DNA of 64,000 nt from Drechslerella dactyloides (taxonomy: Eukaryota > Ascomycota > Orbiliomycetes > Orbiliales > Orbiliaceae), in NCBI GenBank assembly GCA_020064725.1, contig JAGTWJ010000008.1, positions 992,001 to 1,056,000 on the forward strand, read 5' to 3'. Made by a program: the position numbers and the translations under genes. Shown here one piece after another: positions 8,887 to 22,113 of the stretch (position 1 is its first letter; the number at the start of each line of letters is the position of its first letter). Under the pieces are notes generated by a model, which saw nothing but the letters and a program-made list of their open reading frames with translations, was not told where the DNA came from and searched no databases.

Positions 8887-9300
8887 ACACAGGAAGCAAT
8901 AAGCCAGACGCTAGAGGCATGAAGCAAGACTCTACAGGTCGCGGTACAGGGCAAGATCTTGGTGCGCATTGAACGTCTCGCGATGAAGATCTTAAGAGGA
9001 AGTCAAGTGGCCCTGGTAGTTCATAGCTTGTAATGGGGTGTATACACGAACGAGGAGGGCCGGGGCCTCTTTTACCCTCTTTCTTTTCCGGTCATGCTTT
9101 CACGGTCATGTTTTCGGGCGTTGGTTCCCTAGTCCTATATAGCTATATCACCGTAGTCATTTCATTGGGAGGTTTTCTGGGTTTCATTCAGAATATTGTT
9201 CCAGGCGTTCTGAGATGCAAGAGGTGTACCCGATCTCGTCAACAAGGTGTAATTACATAGTATTATACTTCGTAATTATAAAGCAAACTGAATAGCACTG
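8887..9300. other. 3' flank of copy D with conserved GAGG/CCTC motif
   Basis: Sequence after the stop still resembles the tails of copies A and E (GCAAGACTCTACAGG, GGGCAAGATCTTGG). At about 9047-9075 the block ACGAGGAGGGCCGGGGCCTCTTTTACC can fold as a GC-rich hairpin with a following T-rich tract and is shared with the flanks of copies B and E. It probably marks the transcript 3' end. Confidence 0.45.
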
Positions 9301-12300
9301 TTATAGAGAGAATTTAGTAGGGTATATTTGAATTGAAGGCTGTGCTTGTAGATATCAGCCCTGGCCGTATCCCAACGAATCAGCGAGTTGGTCCGTGGAG
9401 AAGGGATTCCTTGTGTCACCCACGAGCGAGCTGCCGTTTGCATGCAAATAATGCACTGGTCAGGGCCAAAACGCCGGCCGGGCAGCCGGGGGCAAACAAG
9501 CTGCGAACGCCACGCAGCGCCAAGCCGGAGAGCCGCGGCCGCTTGCTGGATGTGCGTGAGATACGGATCGGTGCGTGTGGATACCGTGCGTATTCCTGGA
9601 TGGCGAAGGAAAAGGGGAAAACCAGACAAAGGAAGGGGAAACTTGAGAAAGAAAGCAAGGTAAGGTAAGGCAAGGGCAACATCTCAAACTCAAACATGCG
9701 AGATTAATCAAACGGCCTTGGCTGGGCGATGGGCTCTGACGGGCCCCTGTCCCTGAGAGATTTTCAGTGGGAGATGCCGTTTGGCGTACGTGTTCCTTGC
9801 ATGGCTCGTTCTTGTTTCTTTTTTTCTGTTATGATTTGCGGTTTAGTCTTGCGGGCTTGTCGTTTCTTTTGCTTGTTTCGTGGGTGGGATTCTGATCCGT
9901 GCTACCAATTTTTGTTTTTCACCCTTTCGGATTAATTGGCGTGGCGTGGCACGTTTGGTTTCAAGATGTGGATATGAGATTGTCTGCGATGTTACTTTGG
10001 AGATACGGGATATGGATATTGATATGGGAGATTTGGGGCTGATCGATATCTCGCCTTGTCGACGCCGGTGAGAACTCGAGTTCGCGCATTGCATTGCATT
10101 GGCCCGTTGGGGGTGTTTTTCTCGCGCCAGCAGCCAGATTCATGCGGCAGGTGACGTACGCCAGAGTATGTGCGCGGGTTCGGAACCGCCGGCTTGTATC
10201 GAATCAATTGCCTGTATCACAGCGTCGACGAGCACGGTGCATCCTCGAGCGAGCATGCAAAAGTAGCCGGCAGTTTTTAAACTCCCATCTGGTTTGAAAT
10301 GCAATTGTGCGTGCGGGATCAACAATTGTGTGTATGCTCACTCATTTTTACCCACAAATCGTGATATCGTTTCTAGACTGCTGCTGCTTTCGTCCGTCCC
10401 CTTATCTGGGCGCCGGGCCGCGTCTTCGAACAACAGCCACCGCCGTTTTAATTCTGTTCTGTGCCTGCATCACTAGCTTGGGGGGAAAAAAGTGGGCCGT
10501 TGAGCTAGTGTGGAATCGTGCGTAGACCGGCCGGCCTAGCCCAGCTGGAATGCGAAATCTGCGGGCATGCGTGATGCATCCAATTTCGCTTCTTTCGGAG
10601 GGCGACGGGCGTTTTGATGCTATATATAAGATGTTATTCCGTGTCCGAGTCCGCCGAGTCGACGGACTGGACTTATCAATATATAATAAATACATAAGTA
10701 AGTCGTATGGGGTTATAAAGTATTACTTCTTAGCTGGCTGGTGGGTGAGTGTATAAGTAAGGTTTGCTTGGGTCGATCGGGCTGTGCAAAAGTGTCAAGG
10801 AAGGTGCTGCACTTAATCCCCGTGATGCTCGGTTTTCCGAGTTCATCAGGTCGAATGGACGGACGGGCAGGCTCAACTTGGCGAGCTGCTAGCTGGGCAG
10901 CATATGCAGCACAAGTCGGTTACACGCTTTCGCGATGGAATGCATGTTTGCTGATTCCGGTAGGCGAGGGACTGCTGCTGCAGGAAAGTATATTTCCTAT
11001 ACGAAGCAGACAAGAGCCGGTGTGCGAGGACATGCATGTTATTCTTTTTTAACTTCTGAGGGGATATGGAAGGACATCGTGAAGGGAAGGCCTTGCGGCA
11101 GCAGCCTAAGCTGGATGTTGACTTTTTCCAGCTGATAATTAAATACTTACCCAGCATGGATCCTTGGAAGAAGCATCTATAAAACTATGGAGGCACAGCG
11201 TTATGTATATATGGATACATCTGCATGCAGGAGCAGAGGTCGTGATTAGGTCATGATGTTGTATCTGTCGGCGGCAGGGACAACGCCAACGGGGCACGCC
11301 AGCAGCAGCAGATAGGCAACCTGACCTGACCTGGACGGACGCCCATGCATGCACGTATGCATACATGTATCGAAGGATGGGAATGGGAAAGCAGGACTGT
11401 GGGTGGCACATAGCCAGGCAGAAAAATCAGGATTGAAGTTATAACCCGTTCATGTATGGCGCACATCGTACAGGCATATCTGTAAGAGCGAGCGGCGCGC
11501 ATGAGAGGAATCAAGAGCGAGTGAGTGCGAGCGAAGTGACCAGGACGGACTTTACTACACTTATACGTCGGGATGCAGGCGTGCATGCAAATCAAGATCA
11601 GAGGGACTCGACAGTGCATACCATGGGACTTTTTAGCTCCAGGGAGCAGGAGAGAAGGGAGGAAGAAGAAGAAGGAATTTCGCCAGGCAGAGCATTGCAG
11701 ACGTGCCGGTCAGGCTATCATCACGCCCCTAGCCCTCCGCCCTCTGTATCGTCTATGTGCAGGGAGATAGGCAGCGGATACGAGAGAGTCCGTCCGGTCT
11801 TCGTCCAGCGCGATGGAAGGCCGGCTGGGAGGAGGAGGAAGAGAGGAGGTGCATGCCCAGTTACCTACTTGGTAGGATGCTTACATAGGCACCTTGTTGG
11901 AGGATCTGTACACAGGCTGTACCTCAGAGTCGCCAGGGTCGCTGCTCCGAGCGGCAGAGCGGCATCGCAGAGGGTCGAAAGGAGACTAGAGTCGAGGTCG
12001 AGGGCATTCATTCGTCCAGTGATCCGGCGGAGGCAGACGACCGATCGATCACTTGCCCGTTCAGTCGGCCGGGCAATGCAGCCCGAATGATGCTGCACAG
12101 ATACACAAATCCATCAACAGTCCTCAGTAACGTTAGTGCGCAGTAGTAGTAACTAGTGCTGGTGTCAACGGCAGTCAGAGGTAATAGCAGCAGTACGATG
12201 GGGATATGTGGGATGTGGTGGTGGTAATTTCAGTCATTTCCCGGCGGCCAGCATCAAACCGGCGGAAAAAGCAAGCCGGTGCAGCCAACCGGCGCCTGGC

Positions 12301-12339
12301 TAGAGAGCAGAGAGCAGCGGAGGGAAACGTAGGTTGGCG
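9301..12339. other. Gene-poor region, about 3 kb
   Basis: Open frames are short, mutually overlapping on both strands, and show no recognisable motif. Palindromic GCATGC and GTACGT-rich stretches are common (for example 11220-11370). I see no protein gene, tRNA or recognisable transposon. Confidence 0.5.
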
Positions 12340-13592
12340 TCTCCTTTCCCTCCTCCCTCCCTCCGCTTGGCTCCCTCCTCCTCCTCCTCTCTTCTGACTA
12401 AACCCACTCCAATCCATCTCGACCCGCCCGTCGAACCTCGCTCCTTCCCTCCTTCCCTCCCTCCTCCTTCAACTTCATCCGTTCTCTCACCGCTCGCTAC
12501 TGCTATCACGCTCTTGTACACCGCTCTTTACCACCAGTCGCTCGCTCGAGTCTTTCGCCACAGGGTGCAGCTGGTCTCTTCTCTGTCCTTTCTTTCGCTC
12601 GCTGTGTCTACTCGCCGACTCCACTTTGTTTCCCTTCCTAGTTTTCCCCCTCCCCACACACGCGCCTCAGTCTCGATCTCACCAGGTGGTCTATTCCGAT
12701 CGCCCTCTCCGTATTCGTGTCTCTTCCTCTCGAAGTCTTGCAAGAACAAAAAGCCCGGATCTCGCCAGTCAAGTAATCGTAATAATTAAACACTAAAAGA
12801 AAAAAATAAAAATAAAAAAACTCTGAAGAAAGGGTTCGACTTGGACAACGACATCCACCCAAAACACTCGCACGACAAACCTTGAAAGCAAGGGGGTTTT
12901 CACACAAGGAATATTTTTTTTGTTACGACTGGACACGAAAAGGGCTACTCAAAATACCGTTGGTTGCTGCGACAAATATAGACGTGGGAAAGGCAGGCTT
13001 AGAGGAATCATCGTTCATTCCAACAGGAGGACACATTTGGACGACCACGAGATCTACAATACATTCATCCGCCCGTCCGCCCACTCGATTCGTTCAATTT
13101 GCAGTCGAACATCCTTCCGACACGGCTTCCGATCCTTCGACCACAGCCCGACAGTCGGCCAGCTTTTCTGCGTGGACAAAAACCCCGTCGTGATATCGAG
13201 GACAGGAGAAAGGGCATCTTGACTGAAAGGTATGGAGTTGGCTCCGCCCTACAAGGACCGGCCGCGAGAGAAGAAAATAGCGCGATCGCACTCAATGCCA
13301 GGCCACATGAAAAGGCTTCTGGGAACACGTGCGAGCCACCGACAAACTCAATGCCTGTGGCCGACCGAACCTTTTTCTCTCTCTCGCGGCGCCGCGTCCT
13401 GTGCACGTCAACCTTCCGGACTGGCAGCGTAACTAACAATGCTTGTCGTCTACTAGATACCTTCACCGGCCTCAACGCTGTTGAGTCGACTACCCGACTC
13501 GACGACAATCTTCGGCGATCGCAAGTCGAAGATATCTTTTGTCGACGTTCTTCACGAACGGACACCCCTTCACACAACATAACATCACAAAG
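12340..13592 (+). promoter_or_regulatory. Long pyrimidine-rich leader / promoter of the WSC-domain gene
   Basis: From about 12340 to 12500 the plus strand is dominated by CCTCC and CTT runs, and C/T-rich stretches continue to about 12760. Several short ATG-initiated frames precede the WSC start at 13593. Long pyrimidine-rich leaders are common ahead of regulated fungal signalling and wall genes; here it may hold the transcription start and upstream ORFs. Function is inferred from position and composition only. Confidence 0.45.
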
Positions 13593-14533
13593 ATGCATTC
13601 GCTACGGACAACACTGCTGGCCGTCCTGGCCACCGGTCTGCTCGCGCCGGCCTTCGCGGAAGACCCTGCCGCCATCTGCTACAACTCCGCGGGCACCCTT
13701 AAGAGCGCGGGCATAAACACATACCAGACCCAGGGTCTCTGCCACGACCAATGCGCCAAGATGAACAAGGCCGTTTATGCGGTCACAAAAGGCTCGACCT
13801 GTTACTGCGGTGATGCCATGCCGTCCACAGGGAAGATTGACAAATCAGAGTGCAATATACCTTGCCAGGGCTACCCGCCGGAGCTTTGTGGTGGTTCGAG
13901 CGCATTTCTGTTTGGCCTCACTGGAGTTGGGTCCACCGGCGGCAACTCGCCCGCTCAGTCGTCTTCGGCCCCCGAGCCCTCGTCTTCGTCCATTGGCTCG
14001 ACCACATCGTCGGACATCCCAGCGGTCCAGACTATCATCCAAGGTAGATAATACAATATGGTCCCTTTTTTTGGTGATATCTCACGCTCATCGATTTTTT
14101 CGTACTATAGGCAGCACAGCGACTGTCACCGCCGCGATTACCGACGCCACACCCCAGGCAAGCGGTACCAACAAAGCCGGAATAGCAGCCGGCGTTGTAG
14201 TCGGAGTTATCGCCTTGACCGCCCTCGGAGTCGGTGGCTTTTTGGTCGTCCGACGAAACCGAAGACGTCAAGCCGAGGAAGAATACAGAGCCGCTGTCGC
14301 AGCGAAGGAGTTTACCGCCTCCATCAGGAAACCGCAGTCCGACAGCCGACTGGATCCCGTCATGCTGCAGCACCGACGAATGAGCGACGGGAGCATTGCC
14401 GACAACGAGGACTACTCGAGGCGGATACTGAAGGTATGGAAAATACCAACAATTCGATGATTTTTTTGTTGGGACGAAATCCCATGCTAACGGGCGGTGC
14501 CGCAACTAGGTCACAAATCCCGACGACGCATAA
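13593..14533 (+). CDS. WSC-domain cell-wall stress sensor (Wsc1/Slg1-like)
   Basis: Predicted join 13593-14043, 14111-14433, 14510-14533, giving 265 aa. Order of parts: signal peptide (about 1-20, ending APAFA), a WSC domain (about 23-110) with its Cys pattern and the motifs CHDQCAKMNKAVYAV, STCYCGDAMP and CQGYPPELCGG, a Ser/Thr-rich stretch (about 115-165) that would be O-mannosylated and act as a rod, one membrane span (AAGVVVGVIALTALGVGGFLVV), then a basic cytoplasmic tail (RRNRRRQ) ending VTNPDDA. Wsc proteins sit in the plasma membrane, sense wall stress and activate the Rho1-Pkc1 cell-wall-integrity pathway through the tail. The length fits short Pezizomycotina Wsc1/2 proteins. Which Wsc paralog this is cannot be decided here. 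Start is the first ATG of the signal peptide. Confidence 0.9.
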
Positions 14534-15006
14534 TGAACACCCGTCACGATGCTTGGAAGGGTCTTTTGTTTTTGCGGTTGCTATTCGTTGATATGTGGAC
14601 ACTACAGATCAGCGCCTTTTTGCCTCCATCCGCCGCTCGGGCACCCCGCGTATGCGTCCGAAGCAGCTGAGAGGGATAGATGCGGACAAATTATCTAGAT
14701 ACTCTTGATGACACCTGGGGAGGAGTCTTGTCTCCTTTTGTTTACAACTTGGTTGTTTTTGCATGGCGTATACCCTTTTTCCTTTTTTCCAACTGACTCT
14801 TTTTATCTCTTTTTATCACTACACTTACTATTCCCTTCCGTTGTCCCTTTTTCTTTCCTTTTAGTTTTGTAATCCTTCCACATCCTTTCTTTTTCTCTTT
14901 GTGCAAAAATGGACTTGTTGATACAGCAGCCCTCATTCCCCTTTTTTATACTGTGTCCTTATACATTAGCGATTTTATATTACTAGTATACTATCACACG
15001 CAGGTC

Positions 15007-15028
15007 ACGGACGGACGGACGGACGGAC
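15007..15028. repeat. (ACGG)n microsatellite
   Basis: Five full copies of ACGG in direct repeat, followed 30 nt later by a separate (CAGA) run. Confidence 0.85.
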
Positions 15029-15057
15029 AGGCGTCGGACTGAAAAGATGGAAGATGG

Positions 15058-15087
15058 GCAGACAGACAGACAGGCAGACAGACAGAT
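15058..15087. repeat. (CAGA)n microsatellite
   Basis: About seven CAGA units with one CAGG interruption. Confidence 0.85.
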
Positions 15088-17543
15088 GCAGCAGCTCTCG
15101 TTGGCCGGCGACGGTCGAGCGGGATTATATTGAATCGCTATTGTATATTTCTCTCGATCGTGTAAATTACAGACCACTCACCCACCCACCCCACACCGCC
15201 TTTTCCCGTGGTGAACCCCCCTTATTGGTACAGCTTAATTGTTTAGCTCAGTACTTTGAATGTTACGTAGTATTTAGAATGTTACTAGTGGTAGCTAAGC
15301 AGATTTTTTCCCAGCTGGTGTGATTCACGTGGTCGCTCCTTCGTGCGAACGCCGGATGCGGTAGCTCATAGACTAAGAGCTGGGTGGTTTGACTAGCTTG
15401 AGCTTTCGAGAGTCCTATCGATCGATGACACTGCGCGAGTCTGAGGTTGGGACTAGCTATAATGGCACACGTGGGATAGTACTATAGTTACGCCACTGCC
15501 ACGATCGTTGATTCATTTTGAGACAGCATTGTATGGCTGTGCCGTCCATCGGATTCATTGTCAAGCTGATGTTTGTAAATCGAGCTACGAGCAGCTACTT
15601 TGGCTGCTGACTGCTTTGATTGTTTCCAGATAATTTGGGTTGTGGCAGATTGCCAGGCGGTTTATCCTATATCGATTGAGTGCATGGCCCTGGGGTTGTA
15701 GATCGTATATCTACTGGGTAAGTATTCAGTTGCATTGTTTCTCATATTGATTTTATCACCGCTTACATGCCCAAATCCACATGGCGGGGAGATATAATCG
15801 ATTGGCCAAAGTCATCGGAATATGTACACGCTCCCTTTTTTAATTTTGGATTTAATTGCAGGCAGCGATAGATATCAGACTTGGCCGGCTTGAATACATA
15901 ATCCAGCCTCCAAACTTTGGCTGGCTGGTATACCACGGCTATATTGTCTACCTAAACTGGGTACGCACGTCGACACTGACCTGGATTTCGATCGCGCCAG
16001 GCTAGCATACAGTAGAAATACGATACATGTATAATGGCAGCTTTTATGAACGTATGCGGCCACCGCCTGGTAACGTCTACCGTCACGTCGGAGGGTCGAC
16101 ACGCACGCCGAGCGCGCCAGATTTCAGCCTCCTCCGCTGTGTCAGATCAGTTCGGGGTGCGGATCGATGCATACGGTAGACGTAGCCGATAAGGCCAGGT
16201 GTGCCAGCTAGCCTGCTTCGACGAGCGACCGGATTCGACTCGAATGCGGCACCGGTGTGCCTGCATTAAACCTAGTGACGTTGGTATGTGTCAGGTAGGT
16301 AGGTAGCTCAGCTCAGCGAGCGCTCCGCTGCCCGCCCGCCCGCCCGCTCTCCTCCCAGCTGGCCGGATGTGTATGTATGTCTGTCTACGGACGTGCGTAC
16401 GTGCATGCATTGCCGGCTGGGATGCATGGTATGCAATGCATATGTATCTGTGGGAGGGACGGAGGGTATGCAATATCGGTGGTGATTTATGATCACACAG
16501 CCACGATTGGAGGTAGTACCTATAGAAGGGTCATTAATCAATGGTCAACGTACATGTACAACGTCGGCGTCTAGTCTGCCGGCTGAGACGACTGTAGCAA
16601 TGGGAACGGCTAGGTAACGGCGAGCTTGACATCATGGCTGTCATGTCATACGTGCATGGGGAAAGATCGATGCGGAAATGCAGCGGGATGGAACGTATCG
16701 TGAGGGTGTAGATAGACAGGTAGACAATGCACGAGATGTGGAGCTGGCCGCTTGCCGCTTCCCCGGCCGCTTGTGCGCCCCTTGCAGGTCGGCGGCAGGA
16801 AGGCGGCGGTTCCCCAGCTCGGGTGGGACTTCCGCGCCGGCTCGGGATCATGCTGTTTGGCTTCGACGAATCTCTTGCGTCCTTCTTGCTTGCGCAATCT
16901 TCGAGTATTAATACTATAGCTATGGGTCCGATGTAATATGATAGCACATACCGACCAACTCGACGTCTTCTCACGTTCATGTTGTATTCCAGGGCGGTGC
17001 TGACTACACGACTGCGCTATCCGGTTAGCCCTCCATACGCTCCTCACCAACCCTTGCAACTGAAGATCAGGAAGCATGCACGACATCGACACGTGTGGTC
17101 GCGCATTCCTGTAACCGGTTGGCGGTCGTACGTATCGTCCTGGTTGATGCGATATCAATGGCATGGCTGACATTACGGCGATTGGACCCTGACTTTTAGA
17201 CCTATCAGCTTCGCTGCATGCGGTTCGATAGCCGTATTCGTGCTGATTTCCCCATCAGGCGACGCTATACCACATCTATAAGACATCGCCATCTGCCGCG
17301 ACCCATACGTCACTAATTTACACCCATCGCCCCATCGCGTGGGAAATTGCACAAACACCCGAAACAGCAACCCGGACGACATGGCCAGCTGCGGCGACGA
17401 AGAAAATTTTGCAGACTGCCGGGATGTATCCTTGGCTTTGTACGCCCGGACGGCAGGTGAATGGAATCGACTGGCTATATTAATAGCATCTCATCTATAA
17501 CATAACGGATGGAGCCGTCGGTATACCATAGCTAGCTGCATGC

Positions 17544-20500
17544 ATGCATCTACAGCTACTCGAAATGCGCGATACCTACACTCGGATCTGTGGTCTTCTA
17601 GCGATATTCGCGGCGCTGCTGAACGTTAACACGTGCACCGGCAGCGCCGACTGGGTGTCAACGGTGAACTTCAACACCAATGCCTCCACAGCGGCGGATA
17701 TCCTGGTAGACGCGGGGGACCGAAAGTTCCTTCTCTCGAATAAGGCCGTCGGCAGCATCGATGGCAACTTCGCATCCGCAAACGGCAGTGCCATATCCCT
17801 CTGCGCTGAACCGGGTCTCGGCGATACGTACACGCCGATAACGATACTCGACTGCCCCTCCGGTTCCCCGCAGCTGGTCTCCGCAGCATGGCTCGACAGC
17901 ACCGTATCAGCCATGCTGGCCGCCGACGACGTGTTCTGTTCGTTCTTCTTGGATACACTGGTATTCCGGGTCCCCGACGCCGGCCATCCGCCGCCGACTG
18001 TCGCGCGGGAGACGGACGAGGTGTTCCAGCGGATGGGGGTGCGGCGGCACTATTTCTTACAGTCGAAAGATCGGATTGCCAGTGGACCGTATTTCTTAAG
18101 AGAGGGAGGGAAGATAGTTGAGGCTATGCGGGTGTACGATGATCCGTATGGGGCGTTCTTATATGGAGTCGTGCAGGACGGTGATGGGTAAGTCTGGTGT
18201 AATACGCCCCAGTTGCAGTTGAATTGTTGGATTTTGAAAAGTCTATGATACGTTGTAGATTGCACATATATGCGCATATGTGCATCTACGTGCGATATTG
18301 GTCAAGATACGATGACTTTCGTACCTCGTCAATGGAGTAGCCCTCAGCCTTATCACCCTTCAGATGATTTTGCTGGACTATCGCAATGTCTACGAATACA
18401 TGACGTTTCCGCAAACTAGGAATACACACTGCATATAAAGGCTGAAAGCTAACGATGCTTCTTGCGATATCATTTCTAGCTTCGCCCGCGCCCCCACGAA
18501 CCTCATACCGGTCCACTCCCGCCTCTACTCCACACCCTCCGCCTCCCTCCCGCTCGCCGGCAAACGCATCGCCGTAAAAGACATCATCGACCTCCGCAAC
18601 CTCCCCACCGCCGCCTCCAGCCGTGCCTACGCCGCCTACCACGGCCCCGCCAACGCCACGGCCCTCGCCGTGCAGAAGCTCCTGTCCCTCGGCGCGATCG
18701 TGATCGGGAAGACCAAGACGACGCAGTTCGCGAACGGCGAGGCCGCCAGAGACTGGATCGAGGACCAGTGTCCCTTTAATCCGAGGGCGGATGGCTACCT
18801 TGATCCCGCGGGCAGCAGCACGGGGAGCGCCGCGGCGGTTGCGGGGTATGACTGGGTGGATTATGCACTCGGTACAGACAGTAAGTCCACTCATCGATCG
18901 ATCGATTGCTATATCTTTGCCCCATCCAGCTACGTCATGTCACGTATGAAACGATGCGGTGTCATGTCATGCGGTTAGCTGGATGTAAGACATGTAGGGG
19001 GTGGGGGGCAATGTGATGCGAGTCCCGGCGTCTATGAAGAGTTGTGCAAAGCGTGTACATGGGCTTACTTATGGCATGCGTTATAAATCTAGCTTGTGGG
19101 AGCGTCATATGGCCCGCGGCACTGCAGGGGGTGTATGGACTGCGTCCCAGTCTTGGGGTCTCCGAGCTCCATGGCGTCATGCCAGCGTCCAAGTATGTCC
19201 ATCAATCTCTTGAATCTCTATATCACAGCATCATTTGCCGGTCCTAACTATTTGCAGGCAGCTGGATACGATCGGTTTCTTTACTCGGGGCATCGATGAC
19301 TTTAAGCTCCTCCAGCAAGTCTGGTATCGACGAGATGCGAGAACACCACAGACCAAGGTATGATATCACTTGTAGTTTCTACTCCTACAACACCATCAAA
19401 GGGAGTGCAACGTTAATGAGCAGCTTTATACATGTAGCTATCGAAAATCGTAGTCCCAAAGGGCATATTTGATCAGCTACCGGCAAATAAGCGCTCCGTC
19501 ATAGCCAAATTCGTCGACGATGTCACGAAAATCACATCGCTGCCAAAGGTCGACCTCGACATCGATCGAGTCTGGAGATCTTCCAAGCTAACCGCGGCGA
19601 ACGTATCCTACACAGACTACCTATACTCCGTATGCACAACCCCCGATTAATAGCGACGATATATGAGGTTGAGGTTGTCCATGTCAGTTCTGCTGACAGT
19701 CGGTTCAAATATTTCGTGTGCGTATGTAGACGGTTGCGCATATCCAAATATGGGACTCGCACGCGCACGAATTCAGGTTCTACAACAACTACCGCGAACG
19801 ATTCGGGAAAACGCCACACATCAACCCTCAAATCCTGCATAAATGGTAGGTAACACCAACGCCGTTTATATATCCATTCTCTGATACCGTGACCAAGAAA
19901 TCAACTAATTAACCACCACGTGCGCACAAATGTACCAATATATAGGGCTATCCGTGCAAATATCACAGAGGCCGAGTACGCGGACGCCGTCACGCGGAAA
20001 GAGACGTTCAAGAAATTCCTGATTTCACGCATCTTCAACGATGGTGCAATCATGGTCCTCCCCGCCGGCGGGGTAGCGCCAATGTACCGCGACGAGCTCA
20101 TGTAAGTGCGAGTCACCCACCCCACTATCATCCGTTACCCTCAAAACCACCCGTCATATCCGACTCATGTAGCTGACGCCCCGTGTCTGTGGCAAACTTG
20201 AATCGAACAATCTAGCCCCCCGGAAAGCATCAACGTATACCTCCAAAGCTTCGGTTTCGACGACAGCTTCTACAGCATCCTCGGGGGCCTCCCCAGCGTT
20301 ATCCTTCCGGGTACGTATGGACACAATCCAATACACTACAATACATGCATCACGGCGTCGGAATCCTATAGCTTAGGATTCAGGTCTCCCCATGACCCCT
20401 GCTCTCGGCAACTATCACCAACGGTCTTGAACTGACGGGTCCGTATCTCTCCACATCTAGTCGGCCAGCGCAGCGTCGTGTCCCGGGTCACCGGCGGCAC

Positions 20501-20989
20501 CGTCTGGGAGCCCGTGTCCATGATGATCGTAGGCCCGGCAGGTACGTACATCCATCCACACCTACACATACGCACATCCCCCGTCCATACTGCATACGTA
20601 CTATCCCATCCGCATTACATGCATCTCGCTCCTTCTCGTCCACCGATCTCACCTCACTGCACCCATCCCATCCCATCCCATCCCATCCAAAACGGAAACG
20701 GAAGCGGGACGGAAAACTCTCCGCGATAACAGCACAAGGTGGCTGGGACGCACGATACGACATCCCGCGTCCTATCTAAGCTTTTTTTTTTTGCAATCGA
20801 TAAGCCGTCCGTCATACGACCGACTCGCAAACTGACTATTTCACTAATGGACTAATTCGACTCCCCCCGCATACACGCATGCACACAGGCTCCGAAGCAA
20901 GGATCATCGAGCTCGTCCGCAAAGTCCTAAAACACTCCGGGAGGCAAACCGCCGTCCAAGTGGGCGCTGCTGCCTACTTGGTCGATTGA
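17544..20989 (+). CDS. Secreted amidase-signature family hydrolase
   Basis: Predicted join 17544-18187, 18480-18880, 19093-19192, 19258-19357, 19438-19629, 19730-19845, 19946-20101, 20216-20310, 20461-20541, 20889-20989, giving 661 aa. All ten exons keep phase. An N-terminal hydrophobic stretch (ICGLLAIFAALLNVNTCTG) is a likely signal peptide; residues about 25-215 are an extension not found in bacterial amidases. The amidase-signature core follows: Lys248 in GKRIAVKDIIDL, the Ser-rich loop AGSSTGSAAA (cis-Ser about 328) and the nucleophile about Ser352 in GTDTCGSVIWPA. The Ser-Ser spacing of 24 equals that of fatty acid amide hydrolase (217/241). The enzyme would hydrolyse an amide or ester bond; substrate unknown. 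Similar fungal proteins are often mis-named glutamyl-tRNA amidotransferase subunit A. ATG 17565 is an alternative start. Confidence 0.88.
20662..20688. repeat. (CCCAT)n repeat inside the last amidase intron
   Basis: Five direct CCCAT units within the intron between exons 9 and 10 of the amidase gene. Confidence 0.8.
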
Positions 20990-22113
20990 GCCCTTATCGC
21001 CCCCAAATCCTGCCGGTGAGGGGTGCTCAGCCGCTTATCGAACTCACATTATCGAACTTGCACAGAATAAGGATAGTATACGGTAGGTAGTAGGATGACG
21101 GGCCTGCTAGCTAAGCACTTGCATGAGCAAGCAGGTAATTAGCTACACAACTGGCCACGTACCGGTATACTCGCTCGATTTGATTTTCAAATTACATATC
21201 TTCACATGCATACGATGTCATTGCCACCCAGCGTCGTTGGCGCGCTGCCATCGCAGTGCTCCCTTCATACGACTCATTCACAGACCGAATTCAATATGCT
21301 ATAATATACCCGATAATATTAATACGCTAAGCTAAATCGCGACGCGACACACTAAAAGGGAAGGGAGAGAGTAAAGTCTTGACTTCAATTCATTCGGAAC
21401 TTTGTCGCGTTACTTCATTTGGGGGTTATAGATGGCTATATGACATGACTAAAGTACCACAGAAACTCGCAATCGATCATAGTCGTACGTGCGTATCAAG
21501 GGAAAATATAGGGGGGAATGGGGGTAAAAAAAGGTACAAGGAAATTCGTAGAGGGGGGAAGAAGAGTAATAAAGAAAACGGGCATACATGCTGGGGTAAA
21601 CATTTCGGGGAGGGTCATTAATACGATGTTGGTTTTCTTTTTAGAAAAAAATAAGACAAAAAAGCAGTCGGCTCACGCAGTTTCGTTTCGCAAAAGGGAA
21701 AAAGAGGACAAATAACAGGCCCAAATACGCAATCAAGATAAAGATGCCAGATAGTTCCAGATAAACCATAAAAATTTTTGCTCCCAGTCCCTAAAAGTGT
21801 AACCAAACCCGTAAATGAGAAGAGATTATTAAATAAAGGACGAAGAAAGAAGAGGTAGAAGGTAGAAGGTAGAAAGGCTCAAGACGGAAGGCTCAAGAGA
21901 AGACGATGGCTAAATGGTGTACCCACAAAGATGCTAAGGACTCCAGATAAGGAAAAGACCCAAAATGTACTCGCGTTGTGATTCGTTCAGCAGGGTTTGG
22001 TAACACCAAGATGATCCCTGAAACGGTCTACGTAGACGCACCCGATGTGTTGAATTTGTTGCAGAAATTTGCACGCCTCATTCATTCATTCATATCAGGC
22101 TGGAAGCCGGAAG
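20990..22113. other. Intergenic between convergent amidase and zinc-finger genes
   Basis: 3' flanks of two convergent genes. A purine-rich, A-heavy stretch (21500-21900) is probably the 3'UTR of the minus-strand factor. No gene supported. Confidence 0.55.

Larger units (their letters stand above)
14534..17543. other. Gene-poor region, about 3 kb, with microsatellites
   Basis: Apart from short unsupported frames it holds simple repeats at 15007-15028 and 15058-15087 and many GCATGC/GTACGT palindromic stretches (16370-16450, 17535-17550). T-rich DNA around 14740-14960 is likely the 3' region of the WSC gene. No gene is supported. Confidence 0.5.

Noticed and set aside
11452..12090. 212-codon plus-strand frame
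   Set aside because: Low-complexity Arg/Ser-rich translation of GA-rich DNA, no homolog recognised.
13099..13716. 205-codon frame overlapping the WSC start
   Set aside because: No motif, Thr/Arg/Pro-rich, and it overlaps the signal peptide of the WSC protein in another frame.
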